A stretch of 43,772 nucleotides of DNA from an uncultured Acetatifactor sp. (GTDB taxonomy: Bacteria; Bacillota; Clostridia; Lachnospirales; Lachnospiraceae). Shown here piece by piece: positions 7,443 through 16,547 of this stretch. The DNA lies in the NCBI GenBank assembly GCA_910585615.1, contig CAJUFO010000030.1, positions 1 through 43,772 on the forward strand. The letters run 5' to 3'. The notes under the pieces are model-generated. The model was not told the origin of the DNA. It worked only from the letters and a program-made list of their open reading frames with translations, and searched no databases. Within the stretch, counting starts at the first letter, position 1. Each line of letters begins with the position of its first letter. The position numbers were made by a program, and so were the translations under genes.

Positions 7443-8969
7443 CTAATTTCTTCCAAACACCTGCTGCATCATTTTCCATAAATATTGGAATTCTTTTGTT
7501 TTTGCAAACAAGACTAGAAAAATTATATTAATAATACCAGAAATCAAAATTATTTCTACTAAGAATGACCATTGTGTAACTGCTTGAAAATATGAGCAGT
7601 CAACCCATAAACATATTAGCCCCGCCATAAAAACAGCAATTATATATTTCATTCCAGATAGAAAATATTCGGTTGCTTTTCGGTTGAACATCGCCTTGTA
7701 TACTATAACTGGTTTGACCACAGTAGACAACAGCCCTTGTAGGATAGTACCCATATACACACCGGGCAGACCAACTAATCTCACTAATAAAATAGATGAC
7801 ACTAGATTTATTCCCGCCTGCAGAACCGCCACAAACTTATCCTGTTGGAACACGCCGCCTGCGACCTTCATATTATTGACAGCTATCCTATTCCCCATCA
7901 TATAAAAGTTTAAAACAATCAAAAATATCACTATATTAGGTAGAAACATATCTGGCCCCACAAGTAACCCTACCAACTTCGAGAGCATCAGATACAAGCC
8001 AATCGATATATATCCATATAGCCAGAATGCAACAAATCGATAAGTCTTGAACAACTCATATTTTTTCTCGGTGCCTTCACACGAAAGCGCATTGCCCAAG
8101 CTACCTATCACTGAGTTCATCGCAACCGACAACATCTGGTTTGCTGCTAAGATGAACGAATTATAATACGTCACTCTACCAACCGTCGCAATGTCTATAA
8201 ACGCTGATACAATGATATTGTCTGTCTGATGGACGCTGACATCACCTACCTTATGCCAAATCAACGCACGAACATTCTTCCATATCTCCTCCTTTTCTGA
8301 TTTTTCAAGTGGTTGGCAATTCCTCTCACATAGGATTGGATACCGCTTGTTGAGGTACCAAGCTGCCCATACCTTCTGCAGCAACTCCACGATGGCTCCA
8401 GCCATCAAATACCAAAAGTAATTCTTTGATGCATATAAGATAATTAACTGCGTTCCGGCAGATACACATTTCGTGAGCATATTGATGACTGAAAAAAGGT
8501 AGTTCTCTTGTCGTGCATTGACTAGGCTGTACTTATAGCTGACAAAATAGCTGGTTACAGTATTGAAGAGGAAGACGCAATAATAAACACGGATATCCCC
8601 TATATCACCAGGATCTTTTACGACATACCTCAGAAAAGGAAGCACTCCCAAACCAATTGCCGCAATCGAGAACGCAATCGTCCTATATGCTGTCCTATAT
8701 AGGCACATGAGTGACTTAATCTTATTCTCATCATATTCTGCGACTGGCTTATACAAACTAAAATTGAGCGCCGTTCCAATCCCTAGTTCAGCAAAGGAAA
8801 GTACTCCTAGCACGTCTGTAAACAAGCCGTTCACACCGACATATGCATTTCCTAATATCCATACCAGCACCGTGCGGTTCACAAATGCAAATATATCTGT
8901 CAAAAATGTGCATATGTATCCAAGTGAAACATTCTTTACCGCATAGGATGACCTTGTTTTCTCCCCCAT
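7443..8969 (-). CDS. Wzx-type polysaccharide flippase
   Basis: This protein probably moves undecaprenyl-diphosphate-linked repeat units across the membrane. It has 508 residues and about 12-14 hydrophobic segments spread over the full length, the layout of the polysaccharide synthase/MATE-like flippase family (PF01943/PF14667). The N-terminal part, with GVNGLFTDVLGVLSFAELGIGTALNF-type sequence, is characteristic of Gram-positive Wzx proteins. It is the last gene of the minus-strand polysaccharide operon, 68 bases after the Fe-S protein gene. Codon use is AT-rich compared with flanking genes, as for the rest of the cluster. Repeat-unit specificity cannot be read from sequence. Confidence 0.9.
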   Translation of the reverse strand: MGEKTRSSYAVKNVSLGYICTFLTDIFAFVNRTVLVWILGNAYVGVNGLFTDVLGVLSFAELGIGTALNFSLYKPVAEYDENKIKSLMCLYRTAYRTIAFSIAAIGLGVLPFLRYVVKDPGDIGDIRVYYCVFLFNTVTSYFVSYKYSLVNARQENYLFSVINMLTKCVSAGTQLIILYASKNYFWYLMAGAIVELLQKVWAAWYLNKRYPILCERNCQPLEKSEKEEIWKNVRALIWHKVGDVSVHQTDNIIVSAFIDIATVGRVTYYNSFILAANQMLSVAMNSVIGSLGNALSCEGTEKKYELFKTYRFVAFWLYGYISIGLYLMLSKLVGLLVGPDMFLPNIVIFLIVLNFYMMGNRIAVNNMKVAGGVFQQDKFVAVLQAGINLVSSILLVRLVGLPGVYMGTILQGLLSTVVKPVIVYKAMFNRKATEYFLSGMKYIIAVFMAGLICLWVDCSYFQAVTQWSFLVEIILISGIINIIFLVLFAKTKEFQYLWKMMQQVFGRN

Positions 8970-9037
8970 TTCCTTCTCCGTTCTGTTTTACACTTCTGAC
9001 CGCAAAATAAGCCCAAGAATCGAAAAGCGCATAATTT

Positions 9038-10228
9038 TCATTTAAAAACAACATAGACACCGTCTCTTATCCCTCTACCCCCCCCGAGCCTTGCAACTAT
9101 ATTGCGTTTTAATATCCCTAGTTTATCGCTGAAGCCAGCTTTCCCATATTTATCAATCATTTCATCGAATGGCCTCGTCTCCAAATCTATATAGAACGAA
9201 TCGCGATAGGATGGTCTATCGACAGATTTGTATAGTGGTGTATTGAATCGAATGGCCTGCTGAAAGTCCACTTCTTTGAAGATAACCGAATCTTCGACTT
9301 CATCGATGAGCCACTTCCCCTTGGCATTCCATACAATAATCAAGGACACCCCATTTTTGTCGTTCATTTCAGGGCACACTTTCTCCACTCCCCAAAAGTC
9401 CCCCATTGTGATGTCAGCAACACTCATGATCTGCTTTATCTCACATCCATAGCACGACGGCCTTAGGCAATAATTATGCAGGAACATCTGCATGTATGGA
9501 TTGATATCCTTTGATTGGTAAAATGATTTCGAACCAAGTTTTGACCCAAACGCAAAGTCCCTCCATCCACGTTCTTTGCACCTGAAGTTGACTGTTTCTA
9601 TTTGACTCCCATATTCCCTTTCTAGATAGTATACATATCTTTCCCAAAGTAGCGGGGACGGCACTCCGTGACAAACGACATCCACGCAGATTAATCTTTC
9701 ATAATCAGCCTTCAGATAATTCCTTAATCCTGCTATTTGGCAAGGTGTCCCGGAAAACAATACCCACCTGTCATCTTTCAAATCCCTTTTTGCTTCATTA
9801 TAGCTTTCTCCGATATCACTCTGCACATATTTAGACCCTTTCAATTTGGATAGATTCTCTATATCGTCTACATGGATGTGTACAATCTTTTTAGTAACTT
9901 CATCGAACACAGCGCCATATACCGTTCCTCCATTCCTTAAAACGGCCTTCGACAGTTCATAGAACATACCACCTGAAGAGCTGCTCAGCTGGATTTCTTC
10001 TGATCTGCTTTTGGCTGCATATGCAGTTGACCTTACGTCTTTCTCTCGCTTATTGCCTCCATGAAATGGACAAGCCCTTTCACAAGCTCCACAATGTGTG
10101 CATGCTTCTTCATCCACCGCTGGATAGGTAAAGCCTTCCTCATCAGATACCATAGAAATACATTTGGATGGACACACATATACACATGTTTTGCACCCAC
10201 AGCACTTCTCCTTAGAAATCATGCTCAT
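9038..10228 (-). CDS. Coenzyme F420 hydrogenase/dehydrogenase beta-subunit-like Fe-S protein
   Basis: The N-terminus carries two 4Fe-4S ferredoxin motifs, CCGCKTCVYVCPSKC and CTHCGACERACPF, followed by the FrhB-type N- and C-terminal domains (SSSSGGMFYELSKAVL, FSGTPCQIAGLRNYL). Proteins of this type occur in many polysaccharide clusters next to pyruvyl transferases and glycosyltransferases. Their reaction there is not settled; a flavin/Fe-S redox modification of a sugar is likely. It is placed between the GT2 gene and Wzx, three genes from the pyruvyl transferase by order of transcription. The frame is open to an ATG at 10279, but no start has a clear ribosome site. ATG 10228 is chosen because the family normally begins just before the first cysteine motif. 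Confidence 0.85.
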   Translation of the reverse strand: MSMISKEKCCGCKTCVYVCPSKCISMVSDEEGFTYPAVDEEACTHCGACERACPFHGGNKREKDVRSTAYAAKSRSEEIQLSSSSGGMFYELSKAVLRNGGTVYGAVFDEVTKKIVHIHVDDIENLSKLKGSKYVQSDIGESYNEAKRDLKDDRWVLFSGTPCQIAGLRNYLKADYERLICVDVVCHGVPSPLLWERYVYYLEREYGSQIETVNFRCKERGWRDFAFGSKLGSKSFYQSKDINPYMQMFLHNYCLRPSCYGCEIKQIMSVADITMGDFWGVEKVCPEMNDKNGVSLIIVWNAKGKWLIDEVEDSVIFKEVDFQQAIRFNTPLYKSVDRPSYRDSFYIDLETRPFDEMIDKYGKAGFSDKLGILKRNIVARLGGGRGIRDGVYVVFK

Positions 10229-10297
10229 CTTTTTCAATATTCTTTGCCCCCATATCGACCAGTTACTTCGTCCTTCCATTTTGGGAATACGCAGATA

Positions 10298-11341
10298 TCA
10301 TACATTTCTCTTAATATGACGTGCTTCATTTAACAGCTTCCATATCATCTTATTCCTTCCAAGGAGCCACATCATTTCTACTTTCACATTTCTGATTTTC
10401 CTATTTCTGATTTCTTTACGCAAATCACTCATTTCCTTTTTTTGAGCAAAAAACATAGCCTTTTTAAAAAGATTGACCAGATTATCCCTTATGACGATTT
10501 CCTTATAACATTCCCTCTCCTTCTCCGACATATCTATCCGGCTCAATGTATGCATGATTATATCCATGAGTTCTGTCCTTCTTTTCTTGTACTTGTCAAA
10601 TGAATCATCCCCATGTGACACGCTGTCCGAATATATTACATAGTTATACAAGCATTCGTTCATAAAATATCTTTTATAAGAATAGTACATCGGCATGAGC
10701 ATCTGAAAATTCTGTCCCCTAACTCCTTCGTATATATCAAGCACCGGGTTTACTTTTTTCAACATCGAAACGCGAATCATGTGACAACCAGGGCAAAAGA
10801 TACTTTTGTATCTAATCAACCGCTCAAACTGCCACTCCTTTCTTTCATTTCTGATTCCACTCTTCCTCCTAATTTTTCCAATGGGTTTGGTTATATCCTC
10901 TGACAAAAATATAGCTGCATTCGATGACACGACTCCATATTCTGGATTCTTTTCCATAAACAAAAGGCGTCTTTCTATGGAATCATCATTAAGCCAGTCA
11001 TCCGCATCTGGCCAAATAAGGTAATCACCTGTAATCTTCTTTATGCCCGCATTGATTGCTCCCCCTGGTCCTCTATTCTCCTGGTAAATATATTCCGTTC
11101 TCATTCCCATTTTTTCAAATATTGGAAAGGCATGCAGAATGGCTTCCTTTGTGTTATCTATAGAACCATCATCGACAAAAATAAGTTCCAGGTTTTTATA
11201 TGTCTGCTTTTGAAGGGATTCTAAAAGCTTAGGGATTTTTTGTTCAACATTATAACAAGGTATGACTACACTGACTAATGATTCTGTGCTATCATTTTTC
11301 AGAAGCTCCATTCCTACACCATGTCCTTCCTTGTATAGCAT
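10298..11341 (-). CDS. Family 2 glycosyltransferase
   Basis: This GT-A fold transferase probably adds a sugar to the lipid-linked repeat unit at the cytoplasmic membrane face. Near the N-terminus are VSVVIPCYNVEQKIPKLLES, then LELIFVDDGSIDNT (nucleotide-sugar binding Asp) and YLIWPDADDWL, which holds the DXD-type metal site. The length of 347 residues is normal. The C-terminal third is basic and helical with no clear membrane segment, suggesting peripheral association. The start is uncertain: ATG 11341 gives the longest form, and an in-frame ATG at 11311 is also possible. It is AT-rich like its operon neighbours. Donor and acceptor are unknown. Confidence 0.9.
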   Translation of the reverse strand: MLYKEGHGVGMELLKNDSTESLVSVVIPCYNVEQKIPKLLESLQKQTYKNLELIFVDDGSIDNTKEAILHAFPIFEKMGMRTEYIYQENRGPGGAINAGIKKITGDYLIWPDADDWLNDDSIERRLLFMEKNPEYGVVSSNAAIFLSEDITKPIGKIRRKSGIRNERKEWQFERLIRYKSIFCPGCHMIRVSMLKKVNPVLDIYEGVRGQNFQMLMPMYYSYKRYFMNECLYNYVIYSDSVSHGDDSFDKYKKRRTELMDIIMHTLSRIDMSEKERECYKEIVIRDNLVNLFKKAMFFAQKKEMSDLRKEIRNRKIRNVKVEMMWLLGRNKMIWKLLNEARHIKRNV

Positions 11342-11405
11342 AATATATTATTCATATGTCCTTTTTGCTCTTTATCAATCATTTCTGTGCATAGTGAAAA
11401 TCAAA

Positions 11406-12545
11406 TTACAATCCAAGGGCTTCCTTTAAAAAATCTATTGATTCTTTTCTTTTTTTGTCCAAGTTATAGTCAAATGTATCAAAATCCCAATTGCCATATT
11501 CCAGAAGTCCAGGATTGTTAGAAACCAATGGCTCAGCTTCATACTGAATCGTATTCAGATAATCTGTCAGTCGATTCATCAAATGGCCGTCATTGCGTTG
11601 AACTGGCACAAATTTTCTACGAAAAATTGTAGAAAAAACTATTCCATGAAAGCTATCGGTTATAACATACTCAGCATGATGCATTAGCCATATCCAATTT
11701 TGCGGAGAGGCATCCCATAGGCAGATATCGCCAAAAGCTCTGTCTAGCTTATTCTTCCGTCCGCTTGCAAAAGGAATCGACACAATCTGAAGATTTTTTT
11801 CATGGCATATCTTTTCAATCATTTTGTATTGGCTTAGATTGGGACTTTGAAGATATACAAACACATATTTCGTCCCCCCAACCCCCTTGGGCTCCATTTC
11901 TAAATTTGACCACTCACAAGCGGCCACAAGTAGCGTTGGATCTAATGTCGCCCTAGCATCCCCAATACCCAACCTTTTAAGCATTTCTACCGTTGTGCTT
12001 TCACGGACAGATATATTATCAAATTGTTTTAAGCATCTTCTAATATCATTTTTATTTTCTTCTGGTATATAATCATCTCCAAAAGAAGCTGCATAGGCTA
12101 CCCTTTTAATTGGATTATGAAAATTGAAATCTAAAAATTTAATTCGATTGATATAGTATCTGCCCTGAATCCAAACAACATCCGAACCTACAATCAGAAA
12201 GTTATAATCGCTATGTTCTATATCTGTATACTCCAAACTTGTGTCACTCATATTAATATATTCATTTTCAAACTTTAAAAATTGTTTTTTTCTACTTTCT
12301 CTCTCAGGGAAATTTCCTTCATTATTAAAAAAACGCCCAATTCTTTGAAATGCTTTTTTCCATAAGGCAGAAATTGGTATCCTACTAGTCAAAATCTTAT
12401 CCTTATAGGAATGTCTTATAACTATCGTCTGTACCTCAGCATCAACGCACAGGCTTTGAATATAATGGTTTAAAGCATAGGCCTGTAGGCAATTTCCATA
12501 GTTGATGGTTGAAGTAGTATACTCTGATATTATCCCTATCTTCAT
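11406..12545 (-). CDS. Polysaccharide pyruvyl transferase family protein
   Basis: This 379-residue protein matches the PF04230 family, which transfers pyruvate from phosphoenolpyruvate to sugars to form ketals on exopolysaccharides and cell-wall glycopolymers. It begins with KIGIISEYTTSTINYGNCLQ, the NxGN-type first motif, and has YVITDSFHGIVFSTIFRRKF, the conserved DSFHG(I/L)xFxxxxxxPF region near the C-terminus. A GGAG site precedes the ATG. It lies in the operon after the hexapeptide acyltransferase, with a 150-base gap that shows no gene. Together with the Fe-S protein this suggests a negatively charged, pyruvylated polymer, but family members vary in chemistry. Confidence 0.9.
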   Translation of the reverse strand: MKIGIISEYTTSTINYGNCLQAYALNHYIQSLCVDAEVQTIVIRHSYKDKILTSRIPISALWKKAFQRIGRFFNNEGNFPERESRKKQFLKFENEYINMSDTSLEYTDIEHSDYNFLIVGSDVVWIQGRYYINRIKFLDFNFHNPIKRVAYAASFGDDYIPEENKNDIRRCLKQFDNISVRESTTVEMLKRLGIGDARATLDPTLLVAACEWSNLEMEPKGVGGTKYVFVYLQSPNLSQYKMIEKICHEKNLQIVSIPFASGRKNKLDRAFGDICLWDASPQNWIWLMHHAEYVITDSFHGIVFSTIFRRKFVPVQRNDGHLMNRLTDYLNTIQYEAEPLVSNNPGLLEYGNWDFDTFDYNLDKKRKESIDFLKEALGL

Positions 12546-12695
12546 TCTTCTTCTCCTCTAGTACACAATTGAGAAAGCTGGTTTACGCCATTTTAGTCTA
12601 CTGCTATTCAACCTGCTTTTCTTTCGACCATGTATGTATTTTATTCCATTATAACAACAGGCACCGTAGCATCTATATCTTGAGAACTGCTTTCG

Positions 12696-13217
12696 TCACA
12701 TCCTCTTCTTTATCAGCTTGGCCGGAACTCCTCCCACGATGCTATAAGGCTCTACATTTTCCGTGACTACCGCCCCCGCCGCTATGACAGCTCCTGTCCC
12801 TATCGTTACCCCTCCTAGGATGATGGCGTTATATCCAATCCATACATCATCCTCGATAACTATTTGCCTGTTTTCCCCTTGTTGTTCCCGCATGGGGATG
12901 TCTGTCCTCTGAAAAGAGTGGTTAGACGCAATGAACGCGCACCTCGCTGCCATCATTACGTTGGCGCCTATCGATACCTTTCCTATAAAATAAGCCTCAT
13001 CCCCTATCCCGGAATTATCCCCTAATGAAATCCCGCGGGAAAAGGAAATTCTGCGTCCTATATCAACGTTACACCCGCATTCCTCTAGCATCAACTTAAC
13101 GGACAAAAGCCTTAATTTATTAGAAATAGGCCAAGCATAATGCAGCTGATAATGCGGCAACCAACTCCCCAAAAAAACATATATCAAATACCCTAGAGCA
13201 ACTTTTATTTTCTTCAT
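12696..13217 (-). CDS. Left-handed beta-helix (hexapeptide) acyltransferase
   Basis: This protein probably O-acetylates a sugar of the polysaccharide. The 173-residue product has a hydrophobic N-terminal segment (KVALGYLIYVFLGSWLP), then imperfect hexapeptide repeats (VDIGRRISFSRGISLGDN, IGYNAIILGGVTIGTGAVIA) and the C-terminal GGVPAKLIKK tail shared by maltose, galactoside and serine acetyltransferase relatives. ATG 13217 is chosen over a longer open frame because GAGGTG lies 6 bases before it and the start then falls 2 bases after the stop of the upstream polymerase gene, suggesting translational coupling. Confidence 0.93.
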   Translation of the reverse strand: MKKIKVALGYLIYVFLGSWLPHYQLHYAWPISNKLRLLSVKLMLEECGCNVDIGRRISFSRGISLGDNSGIGDEAYFIGKVSIGANVMMAARCAFIASNHSFQRTDIPMREQQGENRQIVIEDDVWIGYNAIILGGVTIGTGAVIAAGAVVTENVEPYSIVGGVPAKLIKKRM

Positions 13218-13219
13218 AA

Positions 13220-14419
13220 TCAACACCTCTCGTCCTGTTTTACCTGTGAATATTGAGCTAGGTACACCATTATAAGCGCGTACATCATTCCTCCAAGTCC
13301 TGCATACAGGACATGCCCTCCTGCAAAAACAAGGATAAATATCAAACCAAGGAGGGGTATCGTCCAAAAATTTGTTTTGATATGTCTTAAGAACAATAGA
13401 TATAGAATCATAAGGATGATAAATCCTATCCATCCTACCGCAAATAACAGGTCAAAATAATCCATCTCAGTATTCGGTCTCCCATTATTGGCACCTGCCA
13501 GCCCCCATCCGAACAATATCTGAATTAAAGAACCTTCATGAAAGGCCTTCCAAGCACCTTCTATCCTGGAAGTACGCCCGCTTGTCAGGAAAAAAAGAAT
13601 TGATGTGTCTGGGTTCTGCTGCCGTCCGTAAAGCCATCTCATATAAACGGCATGCAGGCTATCTTTGAACATTACAGTTCCTCCAATAGCAGCAACGGAT
13701 ATAACCGCAACAGCTCCGATTCTTTTAGACTTGCCACCCTCCTTTCTTCTAAGGAAACTCAGTATAAGCAAAAAAATACTAGCCGCAGCGACTGCCAATA
13801 ACGATTTCGTCCCAATCAGTAGGGAGCCTAAAATATTTAAGACCAACAGTATTACATATTTCACTTCAATGTCGTCAGACAATCTCAGAATCAAGTACAT
13901 AATACAGGAAGAGACTGTAAAACTGATTTCATTGGTTGCAAAGTAGAATCCCCGATATCCTGCCCATGAGTCATATGTGTGGTATCCCATCCCCCCAATA
14001 TATGGTATGATGATTGTAAGAGGCGTCAACAGGGATATCCTTTCTATCACATTACTGAAGCGCTCAAAAGTAATAATCTTTTTATCCAACAGCCCTTTAA
14101 GCACATACATCATGAAAATAGGTATAAACAGCTTAAAGCAGACCAAGGTATTGCTTATGCCGTAGTCCCAGCTAATACACAATTGCACAAGCAACAATAG
14201 CATGAAGGAAACAAGCAGCACCTCGGCCTGCTGTCTCCTTACACGATTTATCATTGAAATTAGACAAAATAAGATTGTGATTCTGTAAATCTGCCCGATA
14301 TTCATTAATCTGATTGAATTCCTTAGCAATATGCCATTAACGGAATCAATCAATGGCATGACCGCCAACAAACCCAAAAAAAGATGTAACATGTTCACTT
14401 TAGTCTTCACAGGAATCAC
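13220..14419 (-). CDS. Wzy-like O-antigen/exopolysaccharide polymerase
   Basis: This 399-residue membrane protein has about ten to twelve hydrophobic segments and one longer extracytoplasmic loop near residues 250-310 (ending FGWGLAGANNGRPNTEMDYFD). The layout and the GxGxxxxNxxxH-like loop region are typical of Wzy polymerases and related O-antigen ligases, which are poorly conserved in sequence. Position in an operon with Wzx and several glycosyltransferases supports polymerase over ligase. Its start overlaps the preceding glycosyltransferase by 4 bases (ATGA), a sign of coupling. Confidence 0.85.
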   Translation of the reverse strand: MIPVKTKVNMLHLFLGLLAVMPLIDSVNGILLRNSIRLMNIGQIYRITILFCLISMINRVRRQQAEVLLVSFMLLLLVQLCISWDYGISNTLVCFKLFIPIFMMYVLKGLLDKKIITFERFSNVIERISLLTPLTIIIPYIGGMGYHTYDSWAGYRGFYFATNEISFTVSSCIMYLILRLSDDIEVKYVILLVLNILGSLLIGTKSLLAVAAASIFLLILSFLRRKEGGKSKRIGAVAVISVAAIGGTVMFKDSLHAVYMRWLYGRQQNPDTSILFFLTSGRTSRIEGAWKAFHEGSLIQILFGWGLAGANNGRPNTEMDYFDLLFAVGWIGFIILMILYLLFLRHIKTNFWTIPLLGLIFILVFAGGHVLYAGLGGMMYALIMVYLAQYSQVKQDERC

Positions 14420-15498
14420 CCATATATACTTTCCATCTTTTCAATCATAGTCTGCATCGAAAACTCCTTTTTCAGATTCTCCATAGCATCCAACCTGCCT
14501 TTTTCCAGCAAATAGCGTTCCTCGTCCAAATGTTTGATAATACGAGCCAGCTTTCTATAGTCGCCTATCGGAAAGCGTTGATTGGCGTTCCCCGCGATAT
14601 CAAATATCTCCTGTAGCCCCCCGACATCGCTTCCAACTACATAACAACCGGCATTGAAAGCTTCTAGGATGGAAAGGCCTAACGACTCATAAACCGAGGG
14701 CTGCACATAAATATGGTAACCGTTTAAACGCTCCCTTGCCTTGTCATCAAAGCCCCTTAGATGAACAGTTTCTAACTTATTCATTAAAATATACTCTCGC
14801 AATTCCTGCTCACATTCGCCTTCCCCAAAGATATCGCACTCATATTTTACCTCTGGATAGTGGTCATCAATATATTTCAATGCCTTCAACAAATATATCT
14901 GCCCCTTCACCTTCTGGAGGTTTCCGATATTGCAGATTCTTAAAATCCTTGTGTTTGCATCTGCGTATTTTTCATACTTGAACCATACGATTCCGTTATG
15001 GATGACGCTTATCCTATCCTTTGGAGCTCCTCGCTGACCCAATAGTCTCTTCAAAGAATCTGACACTGCCACACATTTATCAAAGCAGCCCATCAGCAGG
15101 ATCTCAAGCTCCGGAAATATAGATTCTTTTAAAAACCCCATTCCTTTATGATCCATCGCTGTATCACCATGTATGACAACAATCTTCCTCACATTTCTCA
15201 ACAAACATGCCAACACCATTGCATTGATGCCATTGCAATGTATGACGGAAATTCCATTCCTTTTAATGTAATGGCCAATCCTTATAATGGTTGGAAGGAT
15301 GCTCTTCAGTCCCATGCGGAGCACTAGCACATTGTCGCTATTGAGCCTTGAAAGTAGTCTGCCGTCAAATCTCACTGCCACATGGACATCATACCGATTT
15401 TTCGGCAAAGTCTCCACCAGATTGATTGTATACCTTTCTGCTCCTCCGAATCTTTTTCCTAGGCTAACAATCAGCAGCCCTATCCTCCCACTGTTCAT
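14416..15498 (-). CDS. Family 4 (GT-B) glycosyltransferase
   Basis: The 360-residue protein has the two-domain GT-B layout. IGLLIVSLGKRFGGAERYTINLVE at the N-terminus carries the GGAER/GGAE motif typical of acceptor-side loops. ISVIHNGI follows at the domain border, and the C-terminal half has VQPSVYESLGLSILEAFNAG with the EX7E pair that binds the nucleotide sugar. It probably extends the lipid-linked repeat unit. It overlaps both neighbours by 4 bases, so the block of GT4, GT4 and polymerase is translated as a coupled set. Confidence 0.93.
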   Translation of the reverse strand: MNSGRIGLLIVSLGKRFGGAERYTINLVETLPKNRYDVHVAVRFDGRLLSRLNSDNVLVLRMGLKSILPTIIRIGHYIKRNGISVIHCNGINAMVLACLLRNVRKIVVIHGDTAMDHKGMGFLKESIFPELEILLMGCFDKCVAVSDSLKRLLGQRGAPKDRISVIHNGIVWFKYEKYADANTRILRICNIGNLQKVKGQIYLLKALKYIDDHYPEVKYECDIFGEGECEQELREYILMNKLETVHLRGFDDKARERLNGYHIYVQPSVYESLGLSILEAFNAGCYVVGSDVGGLQEIFDIAGNANQRFPIGDYRKLARIIKHLDEERYLLEKGRLDAMENLKKEFSMQTMIEKMESIYG

Positions 15499-16547
15499 TC
15501 CATCTCCTTGCCCTGTAGCAGGCCATAGTAAAGCTGAGCTGCCGATTTTTCCCAGCTATATCGGTCCAGAACCTCCTTGGGGTTATCCACTGGCGCATGG
15601 AGCATTTCCTCCAAATCAATATCTGTATCATATGGATCGATATAATGTACACAGTTCCTATAAATCTCCGGAAGACAGGCCGCATAAGAGCAGAACACCT
15701 GTGTCCCTTGGCTCAAAGCCTCTAGGGGAGGAATCCCGAATCCATCATAAATAGAGGGGTACACGAACGCCTTACATTTTTGAATCAGCGCTTTGACTTG
15801 TTCATCAGTAACATATCCCACAGCATAGACATTTGAGGGCATCACAAAATTTTCCCCCGAATTCAATGCCTTTGCGCCTGCCAATACAAAAATATCTCCT
15901 GGGTTCTTTCTTGCGACATCTATAAACCATCTTGTATTCTTCATTTTTGATAAGCTACCCAACGAAAAGTAATAATCCCTTCCCAGTAGATTATGCTCAC
16001 GCAATATGCTCTCATCCGTACCAATTCTTGCAAAATGTTGCCATGCGTTTCCGACCACATGTATCCTTCCTGGATCTATTTTATAGAAGTCAATCAGCTG
16101 CAGCTTTGTGAAATATGACACTGTTATAATAGGGTAATTCGACTTGCTAGCCCTTTTAAATATCATCCTATGATAAATGTTCGAAATCTTTCCATGAAAG
16201 GATGAACCAAACTCAGGATGTAACTTATATGCTATATCATGGATGGCCATCACTCCTGGTCTAAACATAGGCATAGTATTATTGAAATTCACGCTGATTA
16301 ATCCATGCTTGCCCAGATAACGAGCGAAGTCAATTTGTTCCCAAAAGTTTCCCTTTGTAGACCCATAGTAGACAACCTTTATCTTTTCCAGCCTCGGAAC
16401 CTCTTTCGTATAGGCCGGCACTATCAGTTGAAACTCGCCCTCTATGCATATTTTGTCTATTTCTTGTATTAATTCTTCTGCAAATCTCATCACTCCAGTA
16501 CGCGTCTGAGTGAAGAGGAATCCATTAAAGGCATATTTAGTGTTCAT
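15495..16547 (-). CDS. Family 4 (GT-B) glycosyltransferase
   Basis: The 350-residue protein has the GT1/GT4 C-terminal domain: YYFSLGSLSKMKNTRWFI, then AFVYPSIYDGFGIPPLEALSQG, with the EX7E-type site in the form DGFGIPPLEA. The N-terminal domain begins AFNGFLFTQTRTGVMRFAEEL, typical of mannosyl- or rhamnosyltransferase-like members in which TGVxRF binds the acceptor. It overlaps the GT26 gene by 11 bases and the next GT4 gene by 4. Sugar specificity cannot be assigned. Confidence 0.92.
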   Translation of the reverse strand: MNTKYAFNGFLFTQTRTGVMRFAEELIQEIDKICIEGEFQLIVPAYTKEVPRLEKIKVVYYGSTKGNFWEQIDFARYLGKHGLISVNFNNTMPMFRPGVMAIHDIAYKLHPEFGSSFHGKISNIYHRMIFKRASKSNYPIITVSYFTKLQLIDFYKIDPGRIHVVGNAWQHFARIGTDESILREHNLLGRDYYFSLGSLSKMKNTRWFIDVARKNPGDIFVLAGAKALNSGENFVMPSNVYAVGYVTDEQVKALIQKCKAFVYPSIYDGFGIPPLEALSQGTQVFCSYAACLPEIYRNCVHYIDPYDTDIDLEEMLHAPVDNPKEVLDRYSWEKSAAQLYYGLLQGKEME

